From the NCBI GenBank assembly GCA_035557095.1, contig DATMEB010000264.1, positions 1-22,320 on the forward strand: a DNA stretch of 22,320 nt. The letters run 5' to 3'. Below, in pieces: positions 13,040-20,485 of the stretch. The notes beneath the pieces were generated by a model. That model searched no databases. It was given only the letters and a program-made list of their open reading frames with translations, and was not told where the DNA came from. Position 1 is the first letter of the stretch. Each line of letters starts with the position of its first letter. The DNA comes from JALZDI01 sp035557095 (GTDB lineage Bacteria > Actinomycetota > Actinomycetes > Propionibacteriales > Nocardioidaceae). Position numbers and translations under genes: made by a program.

Positions 13040-13924
13040 ATGAGCGCGCTGGCCGTCGTGAACGCTCCCGCAGCAGGAGGCATGGCCGGCGCGGTGACGG
13101 GCGCGGTCCTGCTCAGCGCCATCGCGCATGCGAGCTGGAACGCGATCGCGGCCGGCATCAGAGACAAGGTCGTCGCCTTCACCGTTCTCGGGCTGGGCAG
13201 CCTGCTGATCGTCGTCCCGCTCCTGGCTTGGGCGCCGATGCCGGCCGCACCGAGTCGGCCCTTCCTGTTCGCCTCGGCCGTCATCCACGTCGCGTACAAC
13301 CTGCTGCTCATGCAGTCGTACCGTCTCGGGGACTTCAGCCAGGTCTACCCACTGGCCCGCGGCATCTCGCCGCTGGTCGTGACCATCGCCGCGGCGGTCT
13401 TCGTCGGCGAGCGGCTCGCACCTGTGCAGCTGGCGGGGGTGGCCGTCGTGTCCGCCGGACTGGGCAGCCTCGTGGTCCTGGGCCGGCAACCCGGCCGCCA
13501 GGACCGAGCGGCCGTGGCGGCAGCCGTCGGCACCGGACTCGCCATCGCCACGTACACGGTCGTCGACGGTGTCGGAGTCCGGGCCGCCGGGGACGCCTTC
13601 GGCTACATCGTGTGGCTCAACGTCCTGAACAGCGCCGCCATCCCGGTGGGCGCGTTCTGCGTGCGTGGTCCCGCGCTGCTGAGGCAGGCACGGCCCTACT
13701 GGGCGTACGGCCTGGCCGGAGGGGCGCTGACGCTGCTCGCGTACGGCCTCGTGCTGTGGGCGCAGACCCGTGGCGCGCTGGCCCCGATCGCCGCACTGCG
13801 CGAGAGCAGCATCATCTTCGGCGCGCTGATCGGCGCGGTGTTCTTCCATGAGCGCTTCGGCGTCCCACGTGTCGTCGCAGCGGTTCTCGTCACCGTGGGG
13901 ATAGTGCTGCTCAACCTCCCCTGA
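13040..13924 (+). CDS. DMT-superfamily (EamA) transporter
   Basis: A 294-residue permease with about ten membrane helices in two EamA-like halves. The first half holds SAIAHASWNAIAAGIRDK and the loop YRLGDFSQVYPLARGISPLVV. The second holds ALIGAVFFHERFGVPRVVAAVLVTVGIVLL, and the E-R pair (GERLAPVQ and HERFGVPR) ends both halves as is typical. Such proteins export metabolites, amino acids or drugs, usually with protons; the substrate cannot be read. ATG 13040 is used because AGGAAGGA lies about 4 nt upstream; ATG 13082 has GGAGG too close. Monocistronic, ending 37 bp before the convergent SnoaL-like gene. Confidence 0.88.
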   Translation: MSALAVVNAPAAGGMAGAVTGAVLLSAIAHASWNAIAAGIRDKVVAFTVLGLGSLLIVVPLLAWAPMPAAPSRPFLFASAVIHVAYNLLLMQSYRLGDFSQVYPLARGISPLVVTIAAAVFVGERLAPVQLAGVAVVSAGLGSLVVLGRQPGRQDRAAVAAAVGTGLAIATYTVVDGVGVRAAGDAFGYIVWLNVLNSAAIPVGAFCVRGPALLRQARPYWAYGLAGGALTLLAYGLVLWAQTRGALAPIAALRESSIIFGALIGAVFFHERFGVPRVVAAVLVTVGIVLLNLP

Positions 13925-13961
13925 CGGCTCGACGCCTACATCCGCGCCCAGATGTCGTGGC

Positions 13962-14363
13962 TCAGTCGGGCCCGTCGTGGGATGACGCGGGCACGCCCAG
14001 CGCCTCCCGTGCCTCAGCGGTGTCGTCGTAGACACGCCATTCGGCGACCCTGTCGCCGGCGACGGTCGCGGTCCAGATTGCGGGGCCGTCCAGGCTGGGC
14101 TCCACGCACTCGGAGTGCCCGGTGACCACCACGACGTCGCTCTTCGAGTCGACCGACCCGAACACATTGCGATAGCCCGGGAACGCATCGAAGAACCCCG
14201 ACCACGCCTCCAGACAGCGGTCACGGCCGGACCAGCCCTGACCGCCGCTGTCGACGAACCTGTGGTCGTCGGTCATCAGCGCACCGAGGCCGGTCAGGTC
14301 GGCGCGCGTGATGCAGTCGTTGAACTGCTCGACCAGTTGCTGCCGTTCGTCCGCCCGTGCCAT
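13962..14363 (-). CDS. SnoaL-like / NTF2-fold protein
   Basis: A 133-residue soluble cone-shaped NTF2-like protein. The pattern is an N-terminal helix (ERQQLVEQFNDCITRADLTGLGALM), the strand TDDHRFVDSGGQGWSGRDRCLEAWSGFF typical of SnoaL/ketosteroid-isomerase-like proteins, and later strands (SDVVVVTGHSECV, IWTATVAGDRVAEWRVYDD). The W-V-DD end is common in SnoaL enzymes that act on polyketide or steroid-like rings, but many family members are uncharacterised. It starts 7 bp after the LysE-family gene on the same strand, so it is its operon partner. GAGG stands 5 nt before ATG 14363. Nothing links its ligand to the exporter's cargo. Confidence 0.85.
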   Translation of the reverse strand: MARADERQQLVEQFNDCITRADLTGLGALMTDDHRFVDSGGQGWSGRDRCLEAWSGFFDAFPGYRNVFGSVDSKSDVVVVTGHSECVEPSLDGPAIWTATVAGDRVAEWRVYDDTAEAREALGVPASSHDGPD

Positions 14364-14370
14364 GCGGACC

Positions 14371-15003
14371 TCAGGTGGTCTCTCGGACGAGGCTCGCACC
14401 GAAGCCCAGCAGCACCGTCCCCGTGACCGCCTCCAGCGCGCGGCGTACGCGCCGCCGCGTGAGCAGGCCACGCACGCGGTGGAGTCCGCTGACCAGCAGC
14501 ATCAGGTACGCCAGCGACAGCAGCGCATGGCTGAGTGCCAACGGAAGGATCTGCCAGATCGGCGCGCCGGCGGGGAGGAACTGCGGGAGCACCGCGAGGT
14601 AGAACACCAGCACCTTCGGGTTGGTGATGTTGGACAGGAAGCCCTGGCGCCAGCCCGCCCACGCGGCGCCGCGCGACGGCTCACCCGCGCCCGTGTCGGG
14701 TTGCTCGTACACGCCCCGCATGGCCGACCGCAGGGCCTGCACACCCAGGACCACCAGGTAGGCGGCGCCGGCCCATTTGATCGCCTCGAAGACAGGCTGC
14801 GAGGCGACGATGACGGCGCCGAGCCCGAGCGCGGCGACGCTGCCCTGCACCGCGTTGGAGGTCGCCACGCCCACACCGGCCCAGGCGCCACGACGCCGCC
14901 CGGAGGCGAGCACGTTGCGGGTGACGACGACGAAGTCCGGCCCGGGCATCAGCACGAGTAGCACAGCGAACCCGAGGAACGACGCGTAGGTCTGCCAGTC
15001 CAT
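14371..15003 (-). CDS. LysE/RhtB-family amino acid exporter
   Basis: A 210-residue inner-membrane exporter with about six helices. Family marks are LMPGPDFVVVTRNVLASGRRRGAWAG (19-44), where PGPD ends the first helix, and SNITNPKVLVFYLAVLPQF (124-142), where NPK opens the fourth. These proteins export amino acids such as lysine, arginine, homoserine or threonine. The RhtB-like wording suggests a neutral or hydroxy amino acid, but the cargo is not determined. The ATG at 15003 lacks a Shine-Dalgarno sequence. TAATCT lies 6 nt before it, so the mRNA is probably leaderless. It heads a two-gene unit with the SnoaL-like gene; no LysR-type regulator is next to it. Confidence 0.92.
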   Translation of the reverse strand: MDWQTYASFLGFAVLLVLMPGPDFVVVTRNVLASGRRRGAWAGVGVATSNAVQGSVAALGLGAVIVASQPVFEAIKWAGAAYLVVLGVQALRSAMRGVYEQPDTGAGEPSRGAAWAGWRQGFLSNITNPKVLVFYLAVLPQFLPAGAPIWQILPLALSHALLSLAYLMLLVSGLHRVRGLLTRRRVRRALEAVTGTVLLGFGASLVRETT

Positions 15004-15009
15004 CGGCCC

Positions 15010-15015
15010 AGATTA
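15010..15015 (-). promoter_or_regulatory. -10 box, leaderless LysE-family gene
   Basis: TAATCT on the minus strand, then GGGCCG, then ATG 15003. It is one of the best -10 matches in the window. Confidence 0.5.
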
Positions 15016-15126
15016 CGACGCCGCTCCGCCCCGGCGTTACCGCAGCGGGCCACCCCGCCGCTTCAGCAAGCGCGTGGAGTGATGCGCGATGAGTGCTCCG
15101 CCAGGGGCGGGCTCGGGCTCGTCGCC

Positions 15127-15132
15127 TAGGGT
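15127..15132 (+). promoter_or_regulatory. -10 box, leaderless DUF4265 gene
   Basis: TAGGGT, then 7 nt, then GTG 15140. No ribosome site lies before that GTG. Confidence 0.35.
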
Positions 15133-15139
15133 CGGTGTT

Positions 15140-15655
15140 GTGCAGCAGTGGTACAAGGAGCATCCGTCGCCGACGGGGCGCTTCGAGGCCGGGCAGCTCG
15201 TACCCGTGCCCGAGGCCTCGGCGGCCGACACGATCGTGTGGTGGCGACTTCCCGCGGAGGCCGACGGCATCCAGGTGTGGGAGGGGCTGGCCGCACAACG
15301 GCTCGACGACGACCGCGCCATGGTGCGGGCCGTCCCGCTGTTCGCGTACGACGTCGGCTACGGCGACGAGGTGTTCGTCGCCGACTCCGCCGAGGGCGGC
15401 CTCGTCGTGACCGGCGTGGCCAGCGACCGCGGCAGCTACACGTTCCGCGTGTGGCTGGGTGACGGCGCCGGGGACGACGTCCGCGCCGTGGTGCGCGAGT
15501 TCGGTGAGCTCGGCTGCCTGATCGAGGGGTACAGCGACAAGCTGGTCGGCCTGTCGTGCGAGCCGGGAGATGCGCAGACGGTCGCGGACGCGCTGCACCG
15601 CGCCGAGCAGCAGGGGCGCCTCACGTACGAGACCGGCCGCCAGGCCCCGACATGA
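15140..15655 (+). CDS. DUF4265 domain protein
   Basis: A 171-residue soluble protein matching the DUF4265 pattern. VWWRLPAEADGIQVWEGLAAQRLDDDRAMVRAVPLFAYDVGYGDEVFVAD leads into a second half with DKLVGLSCEPGDAQTVADAL. The family is small, alpha/beta and of unknown function. The first half looks like a barrel that could bind a partner, and the second looks ferredoxin-like. The start is uncertain: GTG 15140 has the leaderless layout, while ATG 15089 (17 residues longer, GGAG 9 nt upstream) is possible but adds Ser/Gly/Pro-rich residues. A perfect 7-bp hairpin follows the stop. Confidence 0.8.
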   Translation: MQQWYKEHPSPTGRFEAGQLVPVPEASAADTIVWWRLPAEADGIQVWEGLAAQRLDDDRAMVRAVPLFAYDVGYGDEVFVADSAEGGLVVTGVASDRGSYTFRVWLGDGAGDDVRAVVREFGELGCLIEGYSDKLVGLSCEPGDAQTVADALHRAEQQGRLTYETGRQAPT

Positions 15656-15679
15656 CCGCGGGCAGCCTCGTAGGACCAC

Positions 15680-15699
15680 GGCCGGCTCGTCGGCCGGCC
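15680..15699 (+). terminator. Terminator hairpin after the DUF4265 gene
   Basis: GGCCGGC (15680-15686) and GCCGGCC (15693-15699) pair perfectly around the loop TCGTCG, 25 nt past the stop codon. There is no U-tract. Confidence 0.5.
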
Positions 15700-15751
15700 A
15701 CAGACCTGGTCGAATGTCCTTCAGCTCGCACGAGACAAGGAGCCCGTCAGA

Positions 15752-16150
15752 ATGAAGATCCACCACGGCCACCTTCCCGGGGCAGCGTCGCAGAACCGCA
15801 CCGAGACCTTCACCGGCACCGTCTGGCTCGACCCGGTGCTCGCCGAGGACCAGCCGGCGCTCGCCGCCAACTCGGTCTGCTTCACGCCCGGATCTCGGAC
15901 GTTCTGGCACAGCCACAGCGAGGGTCAGCTGCTGATCGTGACGCACGGCCGCGGCTTCGTGCAGTCCCGCGACGAGGAGAAGTCGCCGCTGACCCCCGGC
16001 GACATCGTGTACGCACCGCCCGGCGAGGAGCACTGGCACGGGGCGGCCGAGGACAGCATCCTCGTGCACCTCGCGATCTCGCTCGGGTCGACCGACTGGC
16101 TCAAGGAGGTCGACGAGGACCTCTACCGGCGGGTCGTCGCCGACGGCTGA
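15752..16150 (+). CDS. Metal-binding cupin, (R)-hydroxynitrile lyase-like
   Basis: A 132-residue single-domain cupin. Motif 1 is FWHSHSEGQLLIVTHGRG (51-68) and motif 2 is GDIVYAPPGEEHWHG (83-97). The metal ligands expected are H53, H55, Q59 and H94. As I recall, the manganese cupin hydroxynitrile lyase of Granulicella has ligands at the same positions, and the flanking stretches FTGTVWLDP and HLAISLGSTDWLKEV fit that subfamily. Cyanohydrin cleavage in vivo is not implied: most relatives sit near redox or detoxification genes and have unknown substrates. AAGGAG lies about 8 nt before the ATG. The LOG gene follows after 55 bp with its own strong ribosome site. Confidence 0.88.
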   Translation: MKIHHGHLPGAASQNRTETFTGTVWLDPVLAEDQPALAANSVCFTPGSRTFWHSHSEGQLLIVTHGRGFVQSRDEEKSPLTPGDIVYAPPGEEHWHGAAEDSILVHLAISLGSTDWLKEVDEDLYRRVVADG

Positions 16151-16205
16151 GCCGGACCGCGCGCGAGCCCGGGCACCGGAGCATCGCGAAGGAGGTGACC
16201 GGGCC

Positions 16206-16781
16206 ATGAAGCGGATCGCGGTGTTCATCGGGTCCACGAACGGCCACGACGAGGGCTACGCCGACCTGGCGCACGCGGTCGGCGGCGAGCTCGCCCGCAG
16301 CGGGCTCGGCGTCGTCTACGGCGGCGGTCGGTCGGGCCTGATGGGCGCGCTCGCCGACGGTGTGCTCGCTGCCGGTGGCGAGATCATCGGCGTGATCCCT
16401 CAGTCGATGGTCGAGCGCGAGTGGGCTCGAGACGACATCACCGAGCTGCACGTGTGCGAGAGCATGCACGAGCGCAAGGCACTGATGGCCGACAAGGCCG
16501 ACGCGTTCCTCGCGCTGCCCGGCGGCCTGGGCACGCTGGAGGAGATATTCGAGGTGTGGAGCTGGCGGCGGCTCGGCTTCCATGACAAGCCGGTCGGGTT
16601 CCTCGACGCCGGGGGGTACTGGACCCCTCTGGTCGAGGCGCTGCGTGGGATCGTCGACGCCGGCTTCCTCTCCCCCGCGGCTCTCGAGGACGTGGTGGTC
16701 GACGCGGACCTGAACGCGGTGCTGAAGGGACTCGCCGAGCGCGCGACGGGTTCGGGCGAGCGCCTGCGACCCGGCACCTGA
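16206..16781 (+). CDS. LOG-family phosphoribohydrolase (TIGR00730 type)
   Basis: A 191-residue Rossmann-like enzyme. YGGGRSGLMGALADGVL (38-54) and PGGLGTLEEIFEVWSW (105-120, containing the PGGxGTxxE signature) are the diagnostic motifs; ESMHERKALM at 85-94 carries the conserved Arg-Lys. LOG proteins release a base from nucleoside 5'-monophosphates, including cytokinin riboside monophosphates. In bacteria they are often general nucleotide-salvage or damage-control enzymes. AAGGAGGTGA precedes ATG 16206 by 7 nt, a very strong site. It follows the cupin gene on the same strand; two GC hairpins stand behind its stop. Confidence 0.93.
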   Translation: MKRIAVFIGSTNGHDEGYADLAHAVGGELARSGLGVVYGGGRSGLMGALADGVLAAGGEIIGVIPQSMVEREWARDDITELHVCESMHERKALMADKADAFLALPGGLGTLEEIFEVWSWRRLGFHDKPVGFLDAGGYWTPLVEALRGIVDAGFLSPAALEDVVVDADLNAVLKGLAERATGSGERLRPGT

Positions 16782-16789
16782 GGGAGCCA

Positions 16790-16804
16790 CGGCCGCGTCG
16801 GCCG
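16790..16804 (+). terminator. Terminator hairpin 1 after the LOG gene
   Basis: CGGCCG (16790-16795) and CGGCCG (16799-16804) pair around the loop CGT, 8 nt after the stop codon. Confidence 0.4.
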
Positions 16805-16820
16805 ACCCCGGAAATCGCCT

Positions 16821-16840
16821 CGACGCGACGGCCGGCGTCG
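16821..16840 (+). terminator. Terminator hairpin 2 after the LOG gene
   Basis: CGACGC and GCGTCG form a perfect 6-bp stem with an 8-nt loop, followed by TT. With hairpin 1 it suggests the cupin/LOG unit ends here and the acetyltransferase has its own promoter. Confidence 0.4.
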
Positions 16841-16906
16841 TTGAGAGTGGACACGAGCGCCGCGGCATACCCGCGAGGTAGCGAGGACGGGCGAGGGAGG
16901 CAGCAC

Positions 16907-17740
16907 ATGAGTGGCGAGTGGGAGATCGAGCGACTCGATCTCGATGCCTACCTGCAGCGGATCGGCTACGACGCGGACCTGAATGCCGACGGGCGGACCC
17001 TGAGTGGGCTGCACCGCGCGCACATGGCGGCCATCCCGTTCGAGAACCTCGACGTCGTCCTCGGACGAGGAGTCGCCGTCGACCTCGACAGCGTGCAGCG
17101 CAAGCTCGTCGACGCACGACGTGGCGGGTACTGCTACGAGCACGGCTTGCTGTTCGGAGCCGTGCTCGAGCGCGTCGGGTTCACCGTCGACCGGCTGCTG
17201 GCCCGGATCGGCGACGACACCGAACGTCCCCGACCGCGCACGCACATGGCGCTGCACGTACACCGCGACGAGGAGCAGTGGCTGGCCGACGTCGGCTTCG
17301 GGGGCGGACTGCGGGAACCCCTCGTCTGGGGGGACACCCGGCCGCACCGCCAGGGCGGCTGGACCTACCGGATGACACCCACCCCCAGCGGCTCCTGGCA
17401 TCTCGGTGAGCGCCTCGGCTCGCAGTGGGCCGTGCTCTACAGCCTCGGCCCCGAGCCGCAGCACGCCGCCGACGTCGTCATGGCCAACCACTTCACCTCC
17501 ACGTACCCGGACTCGCCGTTCGTCGGCCAGCCCGTGGTCATGCGCAACGACGACGACCTCCGCCGCCGGTTGCGCGGGCGCGAGCTGAGCCTGGTGCGGC
17601 CGGACGGTTCGACCGAGCAGCGCAGGCTCACCGACACCGAGCTGACGGTCTTCCTGCGCGACGACATGGGCCTGCCACTGACCGACACCGAGCTGGCGTC
17701 GATCCTCGGCGTCCTTCCGGCGTACGCCGAGAGCGGCTGA
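16907..17740 (+). CDS. nat: Arylamine N-acetyltransferase
   Basis: A 277-residue cytoplasmic enzyme that moves an acetyl group from acetyl-CoA to arylamines, hydrazines or related amines by a ping-pong mechanism. The Cys-His-Asp triad is clear: C76 in RRGGYCYEHG, H113 in RTHMALHV, and D128 in LADVGFGG. The N-terminal helices (DLDAYLQRIGYD and AAIPFENLDVVLGR) match the family, and the length is normal. In mycobacteria NAT lies in a cholesterol-degradation operon; nothing of that kind is next to it here. GAGGGAGG lies about 5 nt before ATG 16907. A membrane protein gene follows after 15 bp on the same strand. Confidence 0.94.
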   Translation: MSGEWEIERLDLDAYLQRIGYDADLNADGRTLSGLHRAHMAAIPFENLDVVLGRGVAVDLDSVQRKLVDARRGGYCYEHGLLFGAVLERVGFTVDRLLARIGDDTERPRPRTHMALHVHRDEEQWLADVGFGGGLREPLVWGDTRPHRQGGWTYRMTPTPSGSWHLGERLGSQWAVLYSLGPEPQHAADVVMANHFTSTYPDSPFVGQPVVMRNDDDLRRRLRGRELSLVRPDGSTEQRRLTDTELTVFLRDDMGLPLTDTELASILGVLPAYAESG

Positions 17741-17755
17741 GGGAGCCCGCGACCG

Positions 17756-18256
17756 GTGAGTCCCGACCCTCGACTATCCGATGCACGCCGTGCCTGTCCG
17801 CGAAGTGCCTCGCACCCAAGGGCCCGCCAGCTGCTGCTTGCCCTGTTCGGCACGGCGTTCGTGGTCTCGGTGGTGCACTATGCCGACAACGTCGTGGACT
17901 GCGCCGACTACCCACAGACCGGGCCAGCTGGGCCACCAGCGCCCTCCGCGACGCTGATCGGCGCGGCATGGTTCCTGTTCACTGCGGCAGGACTGCTCGG
18001 GATCGGCCTGTTCGTGCGTGGTCAAATCGTTGCCGCGGCGTGGGCGCTGACCGGCTATGCCGTCAGCGGGCTCGTCGGCCTAGGCCACTACGCGGCCCCG
18101 GATGCGGCCGCGATGCCGTGGTGGCGGCAGGCGCACGTGCTGGCGGACATCCTCTGTGGGGTACTGATCCTCGGGTTCGCCATCTGGTCCGTCGTGGCGC
18201 TGCGGCCGGAAGTGGCTTCCGGACGCGCGCGGGATCAAGCCGCGAACGGCACGTAG
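17756..18256 (+). CDS. Four-helix membrane protein of unknown function
   Basis: 166 residues with an Arg-rich N-terminus and four membrane helices: about 26-43, 66-87, 91-110 and 128-148. Conserved-looking polar residues lie at the helix ends (VVHYADNVVDCADY, LGHYAAPDAAAMPWWRQAHVLADILCG). Several His and Asp residues within or beside membrane spans could bind a cofactor or metal. No family is recognised with confidence. GTG 17756 begins 15 bp after the acetyltransferase stop, with GGGAG 10 nt upstream, so it is probably the second gene of that transcript. It is convergent with the gene at 18282. Confidence 0.72.
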   Translation: MSPDPRLSDARRACPRSASHPRARQLLLALFGTAFVVSVVHYADNVVDCADYPQTGPAGPPAPSATLIGAAWFLFTAAGLLGIGLFVRGQIVAAAWALTGYAVSGLVGLGHYAAPDAAAMPWWRQAHVLADILCGVLILGFAIWSVVALRPEVASGRARDQAANGT

Positions 18257-18281
18257 CCAGGAGTGCGGCTTGACGGTGGCG

Positions 18282-18737
18282 TCAGCGGGGTGCGGCCATG
18301 GGTTCGGGCGTCGCCGCTCCCGACGGCGTACGCGTCAGGTCGACCGCGACGGTCAGGAGGACGGCGGACGGGAGGAACCACGGCCCTATCGAGAAGCCGC
18401 TGAGCATGGATACGACCCACAGCGCACCGACGGCGCACCACGCCGCGGCCCGTGCGACCCGTGAGCCGTGCCGTGCCGCGAGGACGAGGGCGGCGACGAC
18501 GAGCGTGGCGGCAGCCGGAATCGCCAGCCAGAACAGGACGGTCACGCCGTCGGTCGTGACAAGGGTCGACGTGCTCTCGTCCACCGTGGTGCACCGCGCA
18601 CGTCGTCCGGACGGGCAGACCTCGGTGGTCTGGCTTACGGCGGGGAACCAGAAGCCCGTCGAGACCACGAACGCACCCCACAGCAGAGATGCGGCGCACA
18701 GGCGCATCGGTACGACGACACGGCCGCGAGCAGCCAT
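18282..18737 (-). CDS. Small four-helix membrane protein
   Basis: 151 residues with membrane spans at about 11-33, 63-88, 92-113 and 117-134. Between spans 1 and 2 is an outer loop with two Cys (VCPSGRRARCTTVDES), a likely disulfide. No enzymatic motif or known family is evident. ATG 18737 has no ribosome site, but TATCGT ends 6 nt upstream, the same 15-base start-region sequence as at 914-928, so the mRNA is probably leaderless. It lies 39 bp beyond the stop of the monooxygenase gene on the same strand and could be its distal neighbour, but it has its own promoter. Confidence 0.72.
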   Translation of the reverse strand: MAARGRVVVPMRLCAASLLWGAFVVSTGFWFPAVSQTTEVCPSGRRARCTTVDESTSTLVTTDGVTVLFWLAIPAAATLVVAALVLAARHGSRVARAAAWCAVGALWVVSMLSGFSIGPWFLPSAVLLTVAVDLTRTPSGAATPEPMAAPR

Positions 18738-18743
18738 GGCGTC

Positions 18744-18749
18744 ACGATA
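18744..18749 (-). promoter_or_regulatory. -10 box, leaderless small membrane protein gene
   Basis: TATCGT on the minus strand, then GACGCC, then ATG 18737. Identical to the element before the ZIP leader ORF. No clear -35. Confidence 0.5.
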
Positions 18750-18776
18750 CGCCAGGGACCGTCGACTCGGCCGCCT

Positions 18777-20366
18777 CTACCGGCTCGCTCGGATACACGC
18801 GAGGTACGCCGACACCGCGTCGTCGTCACCGAAGCGCGTGTGCAGCCCGATGTAGCCGTCGGGGCGCACGAGCACGAGGCCACCATGCCCGCCGAGCCCG
18901 TAGCGCTCGGCAACCGCACGCTCGGGGTCGGCGACCACGGCGTCGTAGGTCCGCGGCTGCGCCTCGGCTGCTGCGGCGACGCCGTCGCCGACCAGGACGT
19001 GGCGCACGTCGTCGTCGAGAGCGAGCCGTTGCGAGGGGCCGTCCGAACCGGCGACGTACAACGCGGTGTGTCCCGTGCCCGCGGCGAGCACGGTGTGCAG
19101 GGCAGGCTGCACACCGGGCACGTCTGGCGCCGACTCACCAGGGTGCGGGCCGTGGCTGTGGTGATGATGGCCGTGCCGCGCGACGATCGGGCTGTCGCGG
19201 TAGGCGACGTCGATCTCCTCGGTCCCGTCGGCCAGCCGCATCCGGATCGGCTCGAGCGCGGTAGCGAGGTGGATGGCGTGGTTGCGCAGCCGTCGTGCGA
19301 GCTCGTTGTGCACGGTGCCCGCGTCCGTCACCCGTGTGCTGGCCTCGATGACGCGAGCGGCCACGGGATGGCGCTCGTCGTGGTAGCTGTCGAGCAGCCC
19401 GGGCGCAGCCTGTCCGGCCGCCGCCAGCGCGAGCTTCCAGCCCAGGTTGAACGCGTCCTGCATGCCGGTGTTCATCCCCTGCCCGCCGGCCGGGCTGTGC
19501 ACATGCGCCGCGTCGCCGGCGAGGAAGACCCGGCCGTGCCGGTACGCCGCAACCTGGGCGTGGTGGATCTCGAAGACCGTGATCCAGTGCGCGGATCGCA
19601 GCCTCATCCCGTGTGCACGTCGGTCACACACCGCCTGCACGTGCTCGAGCGTCGAAGCCTCGTCGCCGTCGTCGAGCATGGCGATCACGCGGACCCGGCT
19701 GCCGGCCATCGGGAACACGAGCAGCGGTCCGGCGTCGGACGAGAGGAACGTGTGGAAGGCGTCCCGGTCGAGGTCGTACTCGCCCTCGACGTCGCCCAGC
19801 AGGAAGCGCCTCCCCTTGAACGAGCCCTCCAGCTTGGTTCCGACCTGGTGGCGCACGGTGCTGTGGCTGCCGTCGGTGCCCGCCACGTATGACGATGTGC
19901 AGGTCTCCTCTTGCCCGTCGGGGTGCCGCAGCGTCGAACGGACCTCGTCGTCGTTCTGCTCGAGTGCGACGAGCTCCGCACCGCGCTCGATCGTGACCCC
20001 GAGCTCGGCGAGCCGTTCGGTCAGCACTCGCTCGGTCTCGGTCTGTGCCGTCGAGACCGAGAACGGGAAAGGGCTGTCCACGGTGTCCAGCGGCACTCGC
20101 CCGAGCACGCCGCCGTCCGCGTGGAACTCGGCAGCGGTGGCCGCCGTCCCACTGGCGACCAGCGCGTCGACCGTCCCGATGCGCTGCATCATCTCCAGAC
20201 TGCGAGCGTGTACCAGGATCGCGCGTGACTCCTCGGTCGGCTCGGTGAGCCTGTCGACCACGCGGACCGCCGTGCCGCGTCGGGCCAGCTCGCACGCGAG
20301 CACCAACCCCGCCGGGCCGGCCCCGACCACCAGGACACCTACGCGCGCACCCTCGGACGCATCCAT
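18777..20366 (-). CDS. FAD-dependent aromatic-ring monooxygenase
   Basis: A 529-residue class A flavoprotein monooxygenase that hydroxylates aromatic or polyketide rings using NAD(P)H and O2. VLVVGAGPAGLVLACELARRG (11-31) binds ADP. GTDGSHSTVR (163-172) is the DG motif. GRVFLAGDAAHVHSPAGGQGMNTGMQDA (278-305) is the GD motif with the FAD-phosphate Asp284. The C-terminal part from about 425 has a thioredoxin-like end (GLVLVRPDGYIGLHTRF), as in phenol hydroxylase- and TfdB-type members. An unusual loop at 398-408 has seven His in eleven residues. GGGGAGA stands about 4 nt before ATG 20366. No neighbouring catabolic or biosynthetic gene points to a substrate. Divergent from the M48 peptidase gene. 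Confidence 0.92.
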   Translation of the reverse strand: MDASEGARVGVLVVGAGPAGLVLACELARRGTAVRVVDRLTEPTEESRAILVHARSLEMMQRIGTVDALVASGTAATAAEFHADGGVLGRVPLDTVDSPFPFSVSTAQTETERVLTERLAELGVTIERGAELVALEQNDDEVRSTLRHPDGQEETCTSSYVAGTDGSHSTVRHQVGTKLEGSFKGRRFLLGDVEGEYDLDRDAFHTFLSSDAGPLLVFPMAGSRVRVIAMLDDGDEASTLEHVQAVCDRRAHGMRLRSAHWITVFEIHHAQVAAYRHGRVFLAGDAAHVHSPAGGQGMNTGMQDAFNLGWKLALAAAGQAAPGLLDSYHDERHPVAARVIEASTRVTDAGTVHNELARRLRNHAIHLATALEPIRMRLADGTEEIDVAYRDSPIVARHGHHHHSHGPHPGESAPDVPGVQPALHTVLAAGTGHTALYVAGSDGPSQRLALDDDVRHVLVGDGVAAAAEAQPRTYDAVVADPERAVAERYGLGGHGGLVLVRPDGYIGLHTRFGDDDAVSAYLACIRASR

Positions 20367-20485
20367 GCACTCTCCCCCGACCGCCCCTGACTGCTCGTCA
20401 CGCTAGGACACGCCCTGAGGGCTGGCAAGGCACCAGTTCGCCGTTTCGTGAACCTTGCACGCGTTCGCCGGGCACACTTTCCGAC

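Noticed and set aside
11866..13851. A 661-codon plus-strand open frame
   Set aside because: It is a shadow of the SDR, PPOX and DMT genes: Arg/Gly/Pro-rich, with no domain, and it crosses genes on both strands that have clear motifs.
18468..19892. A 474-codon plus-strand open frame
   Set aside because: Antisense to the FAD monooxygenase, whose cofactor motifs are intact on the minus strand.
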